In this document: piece by piece, positions 1-8,142 of the stretch
Layout of the letters: each line of letters opens with the position of its first letter
How positions within the stretch are numbered: position 1 is the first letter of the stretch
Origin: Bacteroidota bacterium
Lineage (GTDB): Bacteria > Bacteroidota > Bacteroidia > Flavobacteriales > Crocinitomicaceae
NCBI GenBank assembly: GCA_029558435.1
Contig: JAKQEZ010000656.1
Span: forward strand, 1 to 58,066
Direction: 5' to 3'
DNA: 58,066 nucleotides
Made by a program: the position numbers and the translations under genes
The notes under the pieces: model-generated
Seen by the model: only the letters and a program-made list of their open reading frames with translations
Told to the model about the DNA's origin: nothing
Database searches by the model: none

Positions 1-230
1 TTGCGCGGCATCTCAACCATCTTAGCCGGCAAGCCGTCGCGTTCCCAAAACTCACGGCTAATTTTGACAATGTTCTCGCGGGTATATGGCGAAATATCGT
101 TTGGCGATGAACCATAGATTGAGCGATATAACAAGTCTTCGTCGCCGTCCACGCCTGAATAAATGTTTTCAGTTACTCGTGCGGTTGCGGGCTTGACTTG
201 CTTTTTAGGTGTTTTCTTTTTTGCTGGCAT
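1..230 (-). CDS. Partial ORF of unknown function, cut by left edge
   Basis: An ORF begins with ATG at 230 and runs open off the left edge (76 codons seen). Its start is basic (MPAKKKTPKKQ) and is followed by an acidic stretch and SPNDISPYTRENIVKISREF. It overlaps the 3' end of the ORF at 205 by 26 bases, the tight packing typical of phage or other compact foreign DNA. Base composition differs from the rest of the window: 35 of the first 60 bases are G or C. I do not recognise the family. A phage structural protein such as a portal is a guess that fits the packing, not something the sequence proves. Confidence 0.5.
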   Translation of the reverse strand, partial: MPAKKKTPKKQVKPATARVTENIYSGVDGDEDLLYRSIYGSSPNDISPYTRENIVKISREFWERDGLPAKMVEMPR

Positions 231-1164
231 GGCGTTTCTTTGTAAATGGCCAAATTAAGGTGAGCCGTTCACTGTTTCTTTTCAGCCAAAATTCAGCTGC
301 TAACTTTTTCCCAGCCTCTGCCGATTCACATTCCTTTACCCCATTATCATCCCAATACGGAAAATCCCAGCCCCACTCCCACGTATTTGTATAATTCTCT
401 TCTAAAATCCTTCGAACATAAATATGCTGTCCTATCATCGGCCACGCTTCGTACATCTCAAATGCAGGATTCAATCCAGGGATTTTATCCAATTTAACGT
501 TTTTGTATTCTTCATCTTCAGCAAAAATGATTGGATCTCCTTTACGTTGAGGTACGCTCACAGGAACAACTTCATCGTTAAATTTACCAGCTTGCCATGC
601 AGCAGCCGCTTTTTGGTAAGATGCAATAGCAAAATTATCTTGGTCTTCACGCGTGATGTTGTGTTCTGTTGCACAAACTTCTGCACAGTTCCCCATCGGA
701 ATTCTGTCGTAAGCATCAATCAATCCATCGTTTGCCAATCCATCAATGATTTTAGCATCACCATATTTAACACCGTTACGAGCACTCATGTAGTGAGGAA
801 CTTGCGACATGCTTTCCATTCCACCTGCAACAACTAAATGATTGTCGCCTGCTAAAATAGATTGAGCTCCCATGATGATAGCTTTCATTCCAGATGCACA
901 TACTTTATTTACGGTTGTACAAGGAACGTGGTTGCTAATTCCAGCTCCTAATGCTGCTTGACGTGCAGGCGCTTGTCCAACACCAGCTTGTAGCACATTT
1001 CCCATAAAAACTTCGTCAATTGTAGTAGGGTCAACATTTCCTTTTTTCAATGCACCCTCAATTGCTGTTGCTCCTAATTTTGTAGCTGTAACTGTAGCTA
1101 ACGAACCTAAGAAAGAACCCATAGGCGTACGTGCAGCTGCAACGATATAAACTTTTTTACTCAT
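205..1164 (-). CDS. Chimeric ORF: acetyl-CoA acetyltransferase (thiolase) N-terminal part joined to unrelated sequence
   Basis: From the ATG at 1164, residues 1-236 are a clear thiolase N-terminal domain. The nucleophile is Cys89 in NKVCASGMK, and the segment before the domain boundary ends in LNPAFE. Thiolases continue there into the GNASGxNDGA region and the C-terminal catalytic His and Cys, and all of that is missing. From about base 456 leftwards the ORF continues in frame into 83 tryptophan-rich residues unlike any thiolase (for example WEWGWDFPYWDDNG), stopping at 205. The longer ORF start at 1191 is a TTG; the ATG at 1164 is preferred and has a TAAATTTG promoter element upstream. As written the protein cannot be an active thiolase. 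Either DNA inserted here or the contig end is chimeric. Confidence 0.7.
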   Translation of the reverse strand: MSKKVYIVAAARTPMGSFLGSLATVTATKLGATAIEGALKKGNVDPTTIDEVFMGNVLQAGVGQAPARQAALGAGISNHVPCTTVNKVCASGMKAIIMGAQSILAGDNHLVVAGGMESMSQVPHYMSARNGVKYGDAKIIDGLANDGLIDAYDRIPMGNCAEVCATEHNITREDQDNFAIASYQKAAAAWQAGKFNDEVVPVSVPQRKGDPIIFAEDEEYKNVKLDKIPGLNPAFEMYEAWPMIGQHIYVRRILEENYTNTWEWGWDFPYWDDNGVKECESAEAGKKLAAEFWLKRNSERLTLIWPFTKKRHASKKENT

Positions 1165-1203
1165 GATTTTATCTGGTTTTATTATTTTCAAAAACTAAGT
1201 TCA

Positions 1204-1211
1204 CAAATTTA
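1204..1211 (-). promoter_or_regulatory. -7 promoter element of the thiolase gene
   Basis: TAAATTTG on the minus strand matches the Bacteroidota -7 consensus TAnnTTTG. It lies 40 bases upstream of the thiolase ATG at 1164. No convincing -33 TTG at 19-base spacing was found. Confidence 0.5.
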
Positions 1212-1349
1212 AGCAAATTATCCTTTCAAAAAATATGTACTATAAATTTATCAATACCAGTGCATACATTTAACGGATTAGAACTATTTTGCAATTATTT
1301 TAATTTTTGTTCTTTCTAAAAATCCACTCTTTTTCTCTGGTTTTTTAAT

Positions 1350-1357
1350 TACTTTTG
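1350..1357 (+). promoter_or_regulatory. -7 promoter element of purM
   Basis: TACTTTTG fits TAnnTTTG and ends 18 bases before the purM ATG at 1376. A TTG that could extend the ORF to 1355 lies inside this element, which argues for the ATG at 1376 as the true start. Confidence 0.55.
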
Positions 1358-1375
1358 TGGTCAAATAGTTTAAAT

Positions 1376-2542
1376 ATGTCTGATAATCGCTACAATCTTA
1401 GAGGAGTTTCTGCAGGTAAAGAAGATGTGCACAATGCCATAAAAAATGTTGACAAAGGGTTGTTTCCACAAGCTTTTTGTAAAATCGTTCCTGATTATTT
1501 ATCCAATGATGAAGAATATTGCATCGTTATGCATGCCGATGGTGCAGGGACAAAATCTTCTTTGGCGTATGCGTATTGGAAAGAAACTGGCGATTTATCG
1601 GTTTGGAAAGGGATTGCACAAGATGCACTTATCATGAACATTGATGATTTGTTGTGTGTGGGTGCAACCAATAATATTTTACTTTCTTCAACTATTGGAC
1701 GCAACAAGAATTTAGTGCCAGGCGAAGTTATTTCTGAAATCATTAACGGAACTGAGGAATTGTTGACCGAATTGAGAAATCAAGGGGTTGGTATCCATTC
1801 CACAGGTGGAGAAACAGCTGATGTAGGTGATTTGGTGCGCACGATCATTGTAGATTCTACTGTTGTTTGTAGAATGAAACGCTCGGATGTTATTTCCAAT
1901 CATACCATTCAACCGGGAGATGTGATTGTAGGATTAGCATCATTTGGTCAGGCTTCCTACGAAACAGAATACAATGGCGGAATGGGGAGCAATGGTTTAA
2001 CATCTGCACGCCACGATGTGTTTAACAAATCAGTAGCCGAAAAATACCCAGAAACGTTTGATGCTGCTGTTCCTGCTGATTTAGTGTATTCTGGCTCCTA
2101 CAATTTAACCGATTGGCCAGGCGATTATCCTTTGTCTGTAGGTAAATTAGTGCTTTCTCCAACGAGAACCTATGCACCGATTATTAGCAAAATATTAGAA
2201 AAACACCGTTCAAACATTCATGGAATGGTACATTGTTCGGGTGGAGCGCAAACAAAAGTGTTGCATTTTGTTGGAAATGTGCACATCATTAAAGATAATT
2301 TGTTTGAAACACCGTTGTTGTTTAGAATTATCCATGAAGAATCGGGCACCGACTGGAAAGAAATGTACAAAGTGTTCAACATGGGGCACCGTATGGAAAT
2401 ATATTGCTCTCCAGAACATGCTCAAGAAATTATTGAAATTTCAAAATCATTCAATGTGGATGCACAAATTGTAGGTCGAGTAGAAGCATCAGATGCCAAA
2501 AAATTGACCATTATTTCAGAACACGGGACATTTGAATATTAA
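1376..2542 (+). CDS. purM: Phosphoribosylformylglycinamidine cyclo-ligase (AIR synthase), Bacteroidota type
   Basis: PurM converts formylglycinamidine ribotide to aminoimidazole ribotide with ATP, the fifth step of purine synthesis in the cytoplasm. The 388-aa product has the nucleotide-binding motif DGAGTK at residues 55-60 and GGETADVGD at 144-152, both hallmarks of the PurM/ThiL/SelD superfamily, and the C-terminal AIRS half follows. It is longer than the roughly 345-aa E. coli enzyme and belongs to the diverged Bacteroidota form, so an AIR-synthase-related role cannot be excluded. The ATG at 1376 was chosen over the TTG at 1355 because the latter overlaps the promoter element. The gene stands alone ahead of rpe, which has its own promoter. 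Confidence 0.85.
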   Translation: MSDNRYNLRGVSAGKEDVHNAIKNVDKGLFPQAFCKIVPDYLSNDEEYCIVMHADGAGTKSSLAYAYWKETGDLSVWKGIAQDALIMNIDDLLCVGATNNILLSSTIGRNKNLVPGEVISEIINGTEELLTELRNQGVGIHSTGGETADVGDLVRTIIVDSTVVCRMKRSDVISNHTIQPGDVIVGLASFGQASYETEYNGGMGSNGLTSARHDVFNKSVAEKYPETFDAAVPADLVYSGSYNLTDWPGDYPLSVGKLVLSPTRTYAPIISKILEKHRSNIHGMVHCSGGAQTKVLHFVGNVHIIKDNLFETPLLFRIIHEESGTDWKEMYKVFNMGHRMEIYCSPEHAQEIIEISKSFNVDAQIVGRVEASDAKKLTIISEHGTFEY

Positions 2543-2696
2543 ATTATACGATAGCATAATTTTGAATTGTTAAAAATAAGGGCGAACAAGCAACTATTAA
2601 GTAGCCTACACGATTTCAATTGAGTAAAATAGAGTTGAAGTAAGTTCTTTTTTTTAAGTTCAATCCTTTTATTGTGGCATTTTCTTATTTCCTTTT

Positions 2697-2704
2697 TATC
2701 TTTG
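2697..2704 (+). promoter_or_regulatory. -7 promoter element of rpe
   Basis: TATCTTTG matches TAnnTTTG and ends 17 bases before the rpe ATG. A possible -33 ATTG lies at 2671-2674, but with 22-base spacing, longer than the usual 19. Confidence 0.5.
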
Positions 2705-2721
2705 CAGAAAAAAATTAAGAT

Positions 2722-3372
2722 ATGTCGCAAATTATTTCTCCTTCTGTTTTATCCTGTGATTTTGCCAACATTCAACGCGATGTTGAAATGATTAACAACT
2801 CATCTGCTGATTGGTTTCATGTGGATGTGATGGATGGTGTTTTTGTGCCTAACATATCGTTTGGATTTCCTGTTGTTGAAGCCATTAAAAAACATGCAAC
2901 AAAACCGTTGGATGTGCATTTGATGATTGTAAATCCCGATCAATACATTGAAACGTTTAAAAAAGCAGGAGCTGATTTGTTGACCGTTCATTATGAAGCG
3001 TGCACCCACCTACACCGCACCATTCAAGTTATCAAAGCCAATGGAATGAAAGCCGGTGTGGCACTTAACCCTCATACGCCCGTGTCTGTGCTTGAAGATG
3101 TTATCGAAGAATTGGATTTGGTGTTGATTATGTCTGTCAACCCAGGTTTTGGCGGACAAAAATTTATTCCTCATGCGTGTAAAAAAGTAGCGCAACTCAA
3201 AAAAATGATTCAAGAACACAATGCATCTACGTTAATTGAAGTGGATGGCGGTGTCAACTTAGAAACAGGTAAATTGTTGTTGGATGCAGGTGCTGATGCT
3301 TTAGTGGCAGGAAGTTTTGTGTTCAATTCAGCCAATCCAACACAAACTATTCAGGATTTGAAAGATTTGTAA
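2722..3372 (+). CDS. rpe: Ribulose-phosphate 3-epimerase
   Basis: The enzyme interconverts ribulose 5-phosphate and xylulose 5-phosphate in the pentose phosphate pathway. The 216-aa TIM barrel has the usual family length. Metal and catalytic residues are present: SCDF near the start, His33 and Asp35 in HVDVMDG, His66 in DVHLM, the NPGFGGQ phosphate-binding loop at 140-146 and Asp175 in EVDGG. The gene starts with ATG 17 bases after a TAnnTTTG element and is followed by about 140 bases without a gene. That stretch contains a small hairpin near 3443-3460 but no strong terminator, and then the restriction-modification locus begins. Confidence 0.95.
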   Translation: MSQIISPSVLSCDFANIQRDVEMINNSSADWFHVDVMDGVFVPNISFGFPVVEAIKKHATKPLDVHLMIVNPDQYIETFKKAGADLLTVHYEACTHLHRTIQVIKANGMKAGVALNPHTPVSVLEDVIEELDLVLIMSVNPGFGGQKFIPHACKKVAQLKKMIQEHNASTLIEVDGGVNLETGKLLLDAGADALVAGSFVFNSANPTQTIQDLKDL

Positions 3373-3516
3373 ATCATTGGTGTGCATCATCGTTAGGTTT
3401 TGTTCTAATCCAATTGGTATAGATATAAAATTCGAATTTGAAGAACTATTTTTTATAAATAGTAACAAACGAAATTTTATCTTAACTTAGTTGGCTGTAA
3501 AAAGAATAACTTAATA

Positions 3517-5403
3517 ATGACCTTAGAGCAATACATCAACAACATCAATCAACGCTACAAGCAAGGAAATGCAACCGAACATACTTTCCGTGGTGATTTA
3601 CAACAATTGTTAGAAAGTTTGGTTTCGGACATCAGAGCAACCAATGAACCCAAACGCCAATCTTGTGGAGCTCCCGATTACATTCTTACCAAAAAAGATA
3701 TTCCTGTTGGGTTTATTGAAGCCAAAGATATTGGCGATAAAGACCTAGAAGGAGCAAAGAAAACTGGCAATAAAGAACAGTTTGACCGATATAAAGCATC
3801 GCTCAATAATTTAATTTTTACCGATTATTTAGACTTCCATTTGTATCGTGATGGTGAATTTGTAACCAAAATAGCCATTGCCGAACTGCAAAACGGAGCT
3901 ATCGTTGCGTTGCCAAATAATTTTTCAACGTTTACCAACCTTATTCAAGATTTTTGTACACATATTGGACAAACCATTAAAAGTCCAAAAAAATTAGCAG
4001 AAATGATGGCTGGAAAAGCCCGCCTACTTTCTGATGTGATTGAAAAAGCGTTGACAAGTGATGAAAACAACCACGAAAACTCAACCCTAAAAGACCAAAT
4101 GAATGCCTTTCGGGAAATTTTAATTCATGATATTACTCCCAAAGCATTTGCAGATGTTTATGCACAAACCATCGCTTACGGAATGTTTGCAGCACGTTTG
4201 CACGACCCTACGTTACCCACTTTTAGCCGACAAGAAGCCGCAGAATTGATTCCAAAATCCAATCCGTTTTTGCGTAAATTGTTTGGCTACATTGCTGGTC
4301 CTGACATTGACGACCGCATCAAATGGATAGTTGATAATTTAGTAGAAATATTTTTGGCGTGCAACGTAGAGGAAATATTAAAAAATTACGGAAAAGCAAC
4401 AAAAATGGAAAACCCGATTATCCATTTTTATGAAACTTTCCTAAGCGAATACGACCCAAAATTGCGTAAGGCTCGTGGTGTATGGTACACGCCACAACCT
4501 GTTGTTAACTTCATTGTTCGTGCGGTAGATGATATTCTGAAAACTGAATTTAACTTGCCACAAGGATTAGCCGATACCAGTAAAACCAAAATAAAAGTAG
4601 ATGTTCAAGGTAAAAAAGCAGAAAAAGAAGTGCATAAAGTGCAAATTCTGGATCCAGCAACCGGAACAGGTACTTTTTTAGCAGAAGTAGTAAAACACAT
4701 TTACAAAAAGTTTGAAGGACAACAAGGCATTTGGAGCAATTATGTAGAAAATCATTTATTGCCACGCCTCAATGGTTTTGAGTTGCTCATGGCAAGTTAT
4801 GCGATGGCACATTTGCAATTGGATTTGCTTTTAACCGAAACAGGTTACAAGCCCTCAAGCGACCAACGTTTTAGGGTGTATCTGACCAATAGTTTAGAAG
4901 AAAGCCACCCAGATACAGGTACTTTATTTGCCAATTGGTTAAGTTCCGAAGCCAACGAAGCCAATCACATTAAACGCGATACGCCTGTGATGTGTATCAT
5001 TGGGAATCCGCCGTATAGTGGCGAATCTGCCAACAAAGGCGAATGGATTATGAACTTGATGGAAGATTACAAAAAAGAACCTGGCGGAAAAGAAAAACTC
5101 AAAGAGCGAAATCCCAAATGGATTAATGATGATTATGTGAAATTTATCCGTTTCAGCTCTCATCTAATAGAAAAGAATGGCGAAGGAATTTTGGCATTCA
5201 TCAACCCTCATGGGTATTTAGATAACCCTACATTTAGAGGAATGCGCTGGCATTTGATGAAAACTTTTGATAAAATTTACACCATAGATTTGCACGGAAA
5301 TGCCAAGAAAAAAGAAACCGCACCCGATGGAAGTATCGATCAAAATGTGTTCGACATAATGCAAGGCGTAAGCATCAATATTTTTGTAAAGAAGAAAAAC
5401 TAA
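3517..5403 (+). CDS. N-terminal half of a split type IIG/ISP-like restriction-modification enzyme (nuclease + N6-adenine methylase)
   Basis: The 628-aa ORF carries an N-terminal PD-(D/E)XK-type nuclease signature (Asp54 in GAPDY, Glu68 and Lys70 in FIEAK). A helical linker follows, then a gamma-type N6-adenine methylase with AdoMet motif I DPATGTGTF at 379-387 and catalytic NPPY at 497-500. It stops right after QNVFDIMQGVSINIFVK, a position inside the family's methylase-coupler region. Full-length relatives of about 1050 aa continue directly into the segment now encoded at 6405-7673 (628+422=1050). By itself it lacks the target-recognition half. It may work in trans with that half, or the locus may be inactive. 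The stop is 4 bases before the YhcG nuclease ATG. Confidence 0.85.
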   Translation: MTLEQYINNINQRYKQGNATEHTFRGDLQQLLESLVSDIRATNEPKRQSCGAPDYILTKKDIPVGFIEAKDIGDKDLEGAKKTGNKEQFDRYKASLNNLIFTDYLDFHLYRDGEFVTKIAIAELQNGAIVALPNNFSTFTNLIQDFCTHIGQTIKSPKKLAEMMAGKARLLSDVIEKALTSDENNHENSTLKDQMNAFREILIHDITPKAFADVYAQTIAYGMFAARLHDPTLPTFSRQEAAELIPKSNPFLRKLFGYIAGPDIDDRIKWIVDNLVEIFLACNVEEILKNYGKATKMENPIIHFYETFLSEYDPKLRKARGVWYTPQPVVNFIVRAVDDILKTEFNLPQGLADTSKTKIKVDVQGKKAEKEVHKVQILDPATGTGTFLAEVVKHIYKKFEGQQGIWSNYVENHLLPRLNGFELLMASYAMAHLQLDLLLTETGYKPSSDQRFRVYLTNSLEESHPDTGTLFANWLSSEANEANHIKRDTPVMCIIGNPPYSGESANKGEWIMNLMEDYKKEPGGKEKLKERNPKWINDDYVKFIRFSSHLIEKNGEGILAFINPHGYLDNPTFRGMRWHLMKTFDKIYTIDLHGNAKKKETAPDGSIDQNVFDIMQGVSINIFVKKKN

Positions 5404-5407
5404 CTCG

Positions 5408-6415
5408 ATGAATTACCTACACGACATAAAATCCATTCTAGCCTCTGCTCGGCAAAAAGCTTATGTTGCTATTAATTCGGCAATGGTTGAAGCTTATTGG
5501 AAAATTGGTGAACGCATTGTACTAGAAGAACAAAATGGAAAAGACAGAGCAGAATATGGAAAAGAATTGATTAAATCAATTTCAAAAGAACTAACCGCAG
5601 AATTTGGAAAAGGATTTAGTCCAAGAACCATTTGGGAAATTCGTCAATTTCATCTGCTTTTCCCTGATTTTCAAATTGTGCGAACACTGTCCGCACAATT
5701 GACATGGTCGCATTTTCAGCGTGTTTTTAAAGTAAGCAACGAAAAAGCTCGAATGTATTACTTGCAAGAAGCTGCAGCACAAACTTGGTCTATTAGAACT
5801 TTGGATAGAAATATTTCTACCTTGTATTACGACAGAATGTTGGCATCTGACGATAAACAATTGGTGCAAGACGAAATGCATACAAAAACAAAAGCCTTGC
5901 AGGCAGAAGATTTCATTAAAAATCCAATGGTGTTAGAATTTTTGAACCTTCCTGCAGGTAAAGCCTATACCGAAGCAGAATTGGAAAAAGCATTGATAGA
6001 TAATCTGCAAGCTTTTATCTTGGAATTGGGGAAAGGTTTTGCTTTTGTGAGCCGACAAGAACACATCCGTACAGAAAATTCTGATTTTTATATCGATTTG
6101 GTTTTTTACAATTACATCTTGAAATGCTTTGTAATTGTAGAACTAAAAACCGACAAACTCACGCACCAAGACATTGGGCAATTAGATATGTATGTGCGTA
6201 TGTATGACGATCTAAAACGACAAGCCGATGACAATCCTACCATTGGACTTTTGCTCTGTACCGACACCGACAAAGTAGTGGCTAAATACTCTGTATTGAA
6301 CGAAAACAAACAGCTTTTTGCCAGTAAATACATACACTATTTGCCAAGCGAAGAAGAATTAATCCGCGAAATAGAATTACAAAAACAACTTTTTGAACAA
6401 CAACATGAAAAATAA
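5408..6415 (+). CDS. YhcG-family PDDEXK nuclease (DUF1016), lying between the halves of the split enzyme
   Basis: This is a complete 335-aa YhcG/DUF1016 protein. The N-terminal DUF1016_N helical domain spans roughly residues 5-150. The C-terminal PD-(D/E)XK domain has Asp230 (FYIDLVF), Glu245 and Lys247 (VELKT), and the Q258xxxY262 motif that typifies this nuclease family. Family members are often found with type I restriction systems, but their exact role is not settled. Here the gene starts 4 bases after the stop of the methylase half, and its own last 11 bases overlap the ATG (6405) of the recognition half. The three ORFs therefore look translationally coupled. A decayed second copy lies at 7683-8066. 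Catalytic residues appear intact, so this copy is probably functional. Confidence 0.88.
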   Translation: MNYLHDIKSILASARQKAYVAINSAMVEAYWKIGERIVLEEQNGKDRAEYGKELIKSISKELTAEFGKGFSPRTIWEIRQFHLLFPDFQIVRTLSAQLTWSHFQRVFKVSNEKARMYYLQEAAAQTWSIRTLDRNISTLYYDRMLASDDKQLVQDEMHTKTKALQAEDFIKNPMVLEFLNLPAGKAYTEAELEKALIDNLQAFILELGKGFAFVSRQEHIRTENSDFYIDLVFYNYILKCFVIVELKTDKLTHQDIGQLDMYVRMYDDLKRQADDNPTIGLLLCTDTDKVVAKYSVLNENKQLFASKYIHYLPSEEELIREIELQKQLFEQQHEK

Positions 6416-7673
6416 AAAAGCACAAGTTTTTCACTTTGACCTCTACGGAAAACGAGAAGATAAATATGATTTTCTGAACGAAAATTCTGTGAAAAGCATA
6501 GCTTGGACAGAACTTGACCCAAAAGAGCCAGAACTTTTTTTTGTACAAAAAGATTACGGTGCAAAAAGCAGTTATGATGAAGGATTTTCTGTAGCTGAAT
6601 TGTTTTTGGTGAATAGTGTTGGAATTGTTACAGCAAGAGATAATTTTACTATTCATTTCACACCAAAAGAAGTTGAAAATACTATTAGAGATTTTTTATT
6701 ATTAGATGTAGAAGAAGCAAGAATAAAATATGATTTAGGTAAAGACGTAAGAGACTGGTCGATAAGTGGAGCAAAGAAAGATTTACAAAATACTGATTTT
6801 TCAAATATCCAAAAAATACTTTATCGTCCATTTGAAGAAAGATTTACTTATTATACAGGGACAACAAAAGGGTTTCATTGTATGCCTCGAAGTGAAACAA
6901 TGCAACATCTATTTAAACAAAATAACGTTGCATTAATTTGTCCAAAACAAGTTCCTGACAAAGAAGAATCTGGAGTATTTATCACAAAATATATTGCAGG
7001 ACACAAAACAAGTAGTGCATACAACATAAACAATGTATTCCCTCTCTACCTTTATCCCGAGCCAACATTAGGAGCAGAGTCGGAGCGAGTTCCTAATTTG
7101 AATATGGAGATTGTGGAGAAAATAGAAAAAGACCTCAATCATAGTTTTCTCCATGATGATAATATCGTATGTGACCTAGCAGCTGGTTGGGATGGCACAT
7201 TCTCTCCGTTAGATATTTTAGACTATATCTATGCCGTTTTACATTCGCCAACTTACAGAGAAACCTACAAAGAATTTCTGAAAATAGATTTTCCGAGAGT
7301 GCCTTATCCAAAAAACCAAGAATCGTTTTGGAAATTGGTGGAGTTAGGTGCAGAAATACGCCAAATTCATTTGCTGGAAAGCTCAAAAGTTGAAAAATAT
7401 ATTACTCAATATCCAGTTGATGGAGACAATGTAGTTGGTAAACCAAAATACGAAAACGGAAAAGTATTTATCAACGAAACCCAATATTTTGACAATGTTC
7501 CGCAAGTGGCTTGGGAGTTTTACATTGGTGGCTACCAACCGGCACAAAAATGGCTTAAAGACCGCAAAGACCGAACTTTAGATTTTGAAGATATTTTGCA
7601 TTATCAAAAAATTATTGTGGCATTGACAGAAACCGATAGATTGATGAAGGAGATTGATAAAATCATATTGTAG
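6405..7673 (+). CDS. C-terminal half of the split type IIG/ISP-like enzyme (coupler and target recognition)
   Basis: The 422-aa ORF begins MKNKKAQVFHFDLYGKR. In intact family members this sequence follows the methylase domain within the same protein, so this is the missing continuation of the ORF at 3517. It should contain the end of the methylase, the coupler and the target-recognition domain; aromatic clusters such as LYRPFEERFTYY and VAWEFYIGGYQPAQKWLKDR are typical of that region. The ATG at 6405 lies inside the last 11 bases of the YhcG gene; the TTG at 6393 is a weaker alternative. Whether it assembles with the first half into one enzyme is not known. No frameshifts were seen inside it, which argues for selection or a recent split. 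Confidence 0.8.
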   Translation: MKNKKAQVFHFDLYGKREDKYDFLNENSVKSIAWTELDPKEPELFFVQKDYGAKSSYDEGFSVAELFLVNSVGIVTARDNFTIHFTPKEVENTIRDFLLLDVEEARIKYDLGKDVRDWSISGAKKDLQNTDFSNIQKILYRPFEERFTYYTGTTKGFHCMPRSETMQHLFKQNNVALICPKQVPDKEESGVFITKYIAGHKTSSAYNINNVFPLYLYPEPTLGAESERVPNLNMEIVEKIEKDLNHSFLHDDNIVCDLAAGWDGTFSPLDILDYIYAVLHSPTYRETYKEFLKIDFPRVPYPKNQESFWKLVELGAEIRQIHLLESSKVEKYITQYPVDGDNVVGKPKYENGKVFINETQYFDNVPQVAWEFYIGGYQPAQKWLKDRKDRTLDFEDILHYQKIIVALTETDRLMKEIDKIIL

Positions 7674-7682
7674 ATTTACACT

Positions 7683-8066
7683 GCAATGGTTGAAGCTTAT
7701 TGGAAAATTAGTGAACGCATTGTGCTAGAAGAACAAAACGGAAAAGACAGAGCAGAATATGGAAAAGAATTGATTTAATCAATTTCAAAAGAACTAACCT
7801 CAGAATTTGGGAAAGGATTTGGAGAGAGAGTTGTCTTTTTAATGAGACAGTTTTATTTAACCTTTCCAGATTTTCAAATTGTGCGAACACTGTGTGCACA
7901 ATTGACATGGTCACATTTTAAAAGAGTTTTAAGCGTTACAAACGAAAAAGCTCAAATGTATTACTTGCAAGAAGCTGCCGCACAAACTTGGTCTATTAGA
8001 ACATTGGATAGAAATATTTCTACCTTATATTTCAACAAAATATTGCATCTGGTAATAAAAAGTTGG
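7683..8066 (+). pseudogene. Decayed second copy of the YhcG nuclease N-terminal domain
   Basis: This stretch aligns along its length with 5480-5864 of the intact YhcG gene, with long identical runs. It is dead: the codon AAA of the intact copy is TAA at 7776-7778. A one-base deletion near 8044 (TTGGCATCT becomes TTGCATCT) shifts the frame. The nuclease domain is missing entirely. The first 20 codons are also missing, so homology begins 10 bases after the stop of the recognition-half gene. An apparent ORF at 7842-8111 is only the surviving middle of this pseudogene. The copies have diverged noticeably, so the duplication is old or the copies arrived separately. Confidence 0.85.
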
Positions 8067-8142
8067 CGTAATTTCTGTTCTGCTCTAAAAAATTGGTTGG
8101 TAGTTGTGTAACAATTCACCGTTCTATCCGTTTTAAAGAAGT

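Noticed and set aside
424..837. Plus-strand ORF of 137 aa opposite the thiolase
   Set aside because: It lies antisense to clear thiolase coding sequence, has no family resemblance and crosses the chimeric junction.
7842..8111. ORF of 89 aa that could be called a separate gene
   Set aside because: It is in frame with and part of the decayed YhcG copy starting at 7683; its start codon and C-terminal tail are by-products of a nonsense mutation and a frameshift.
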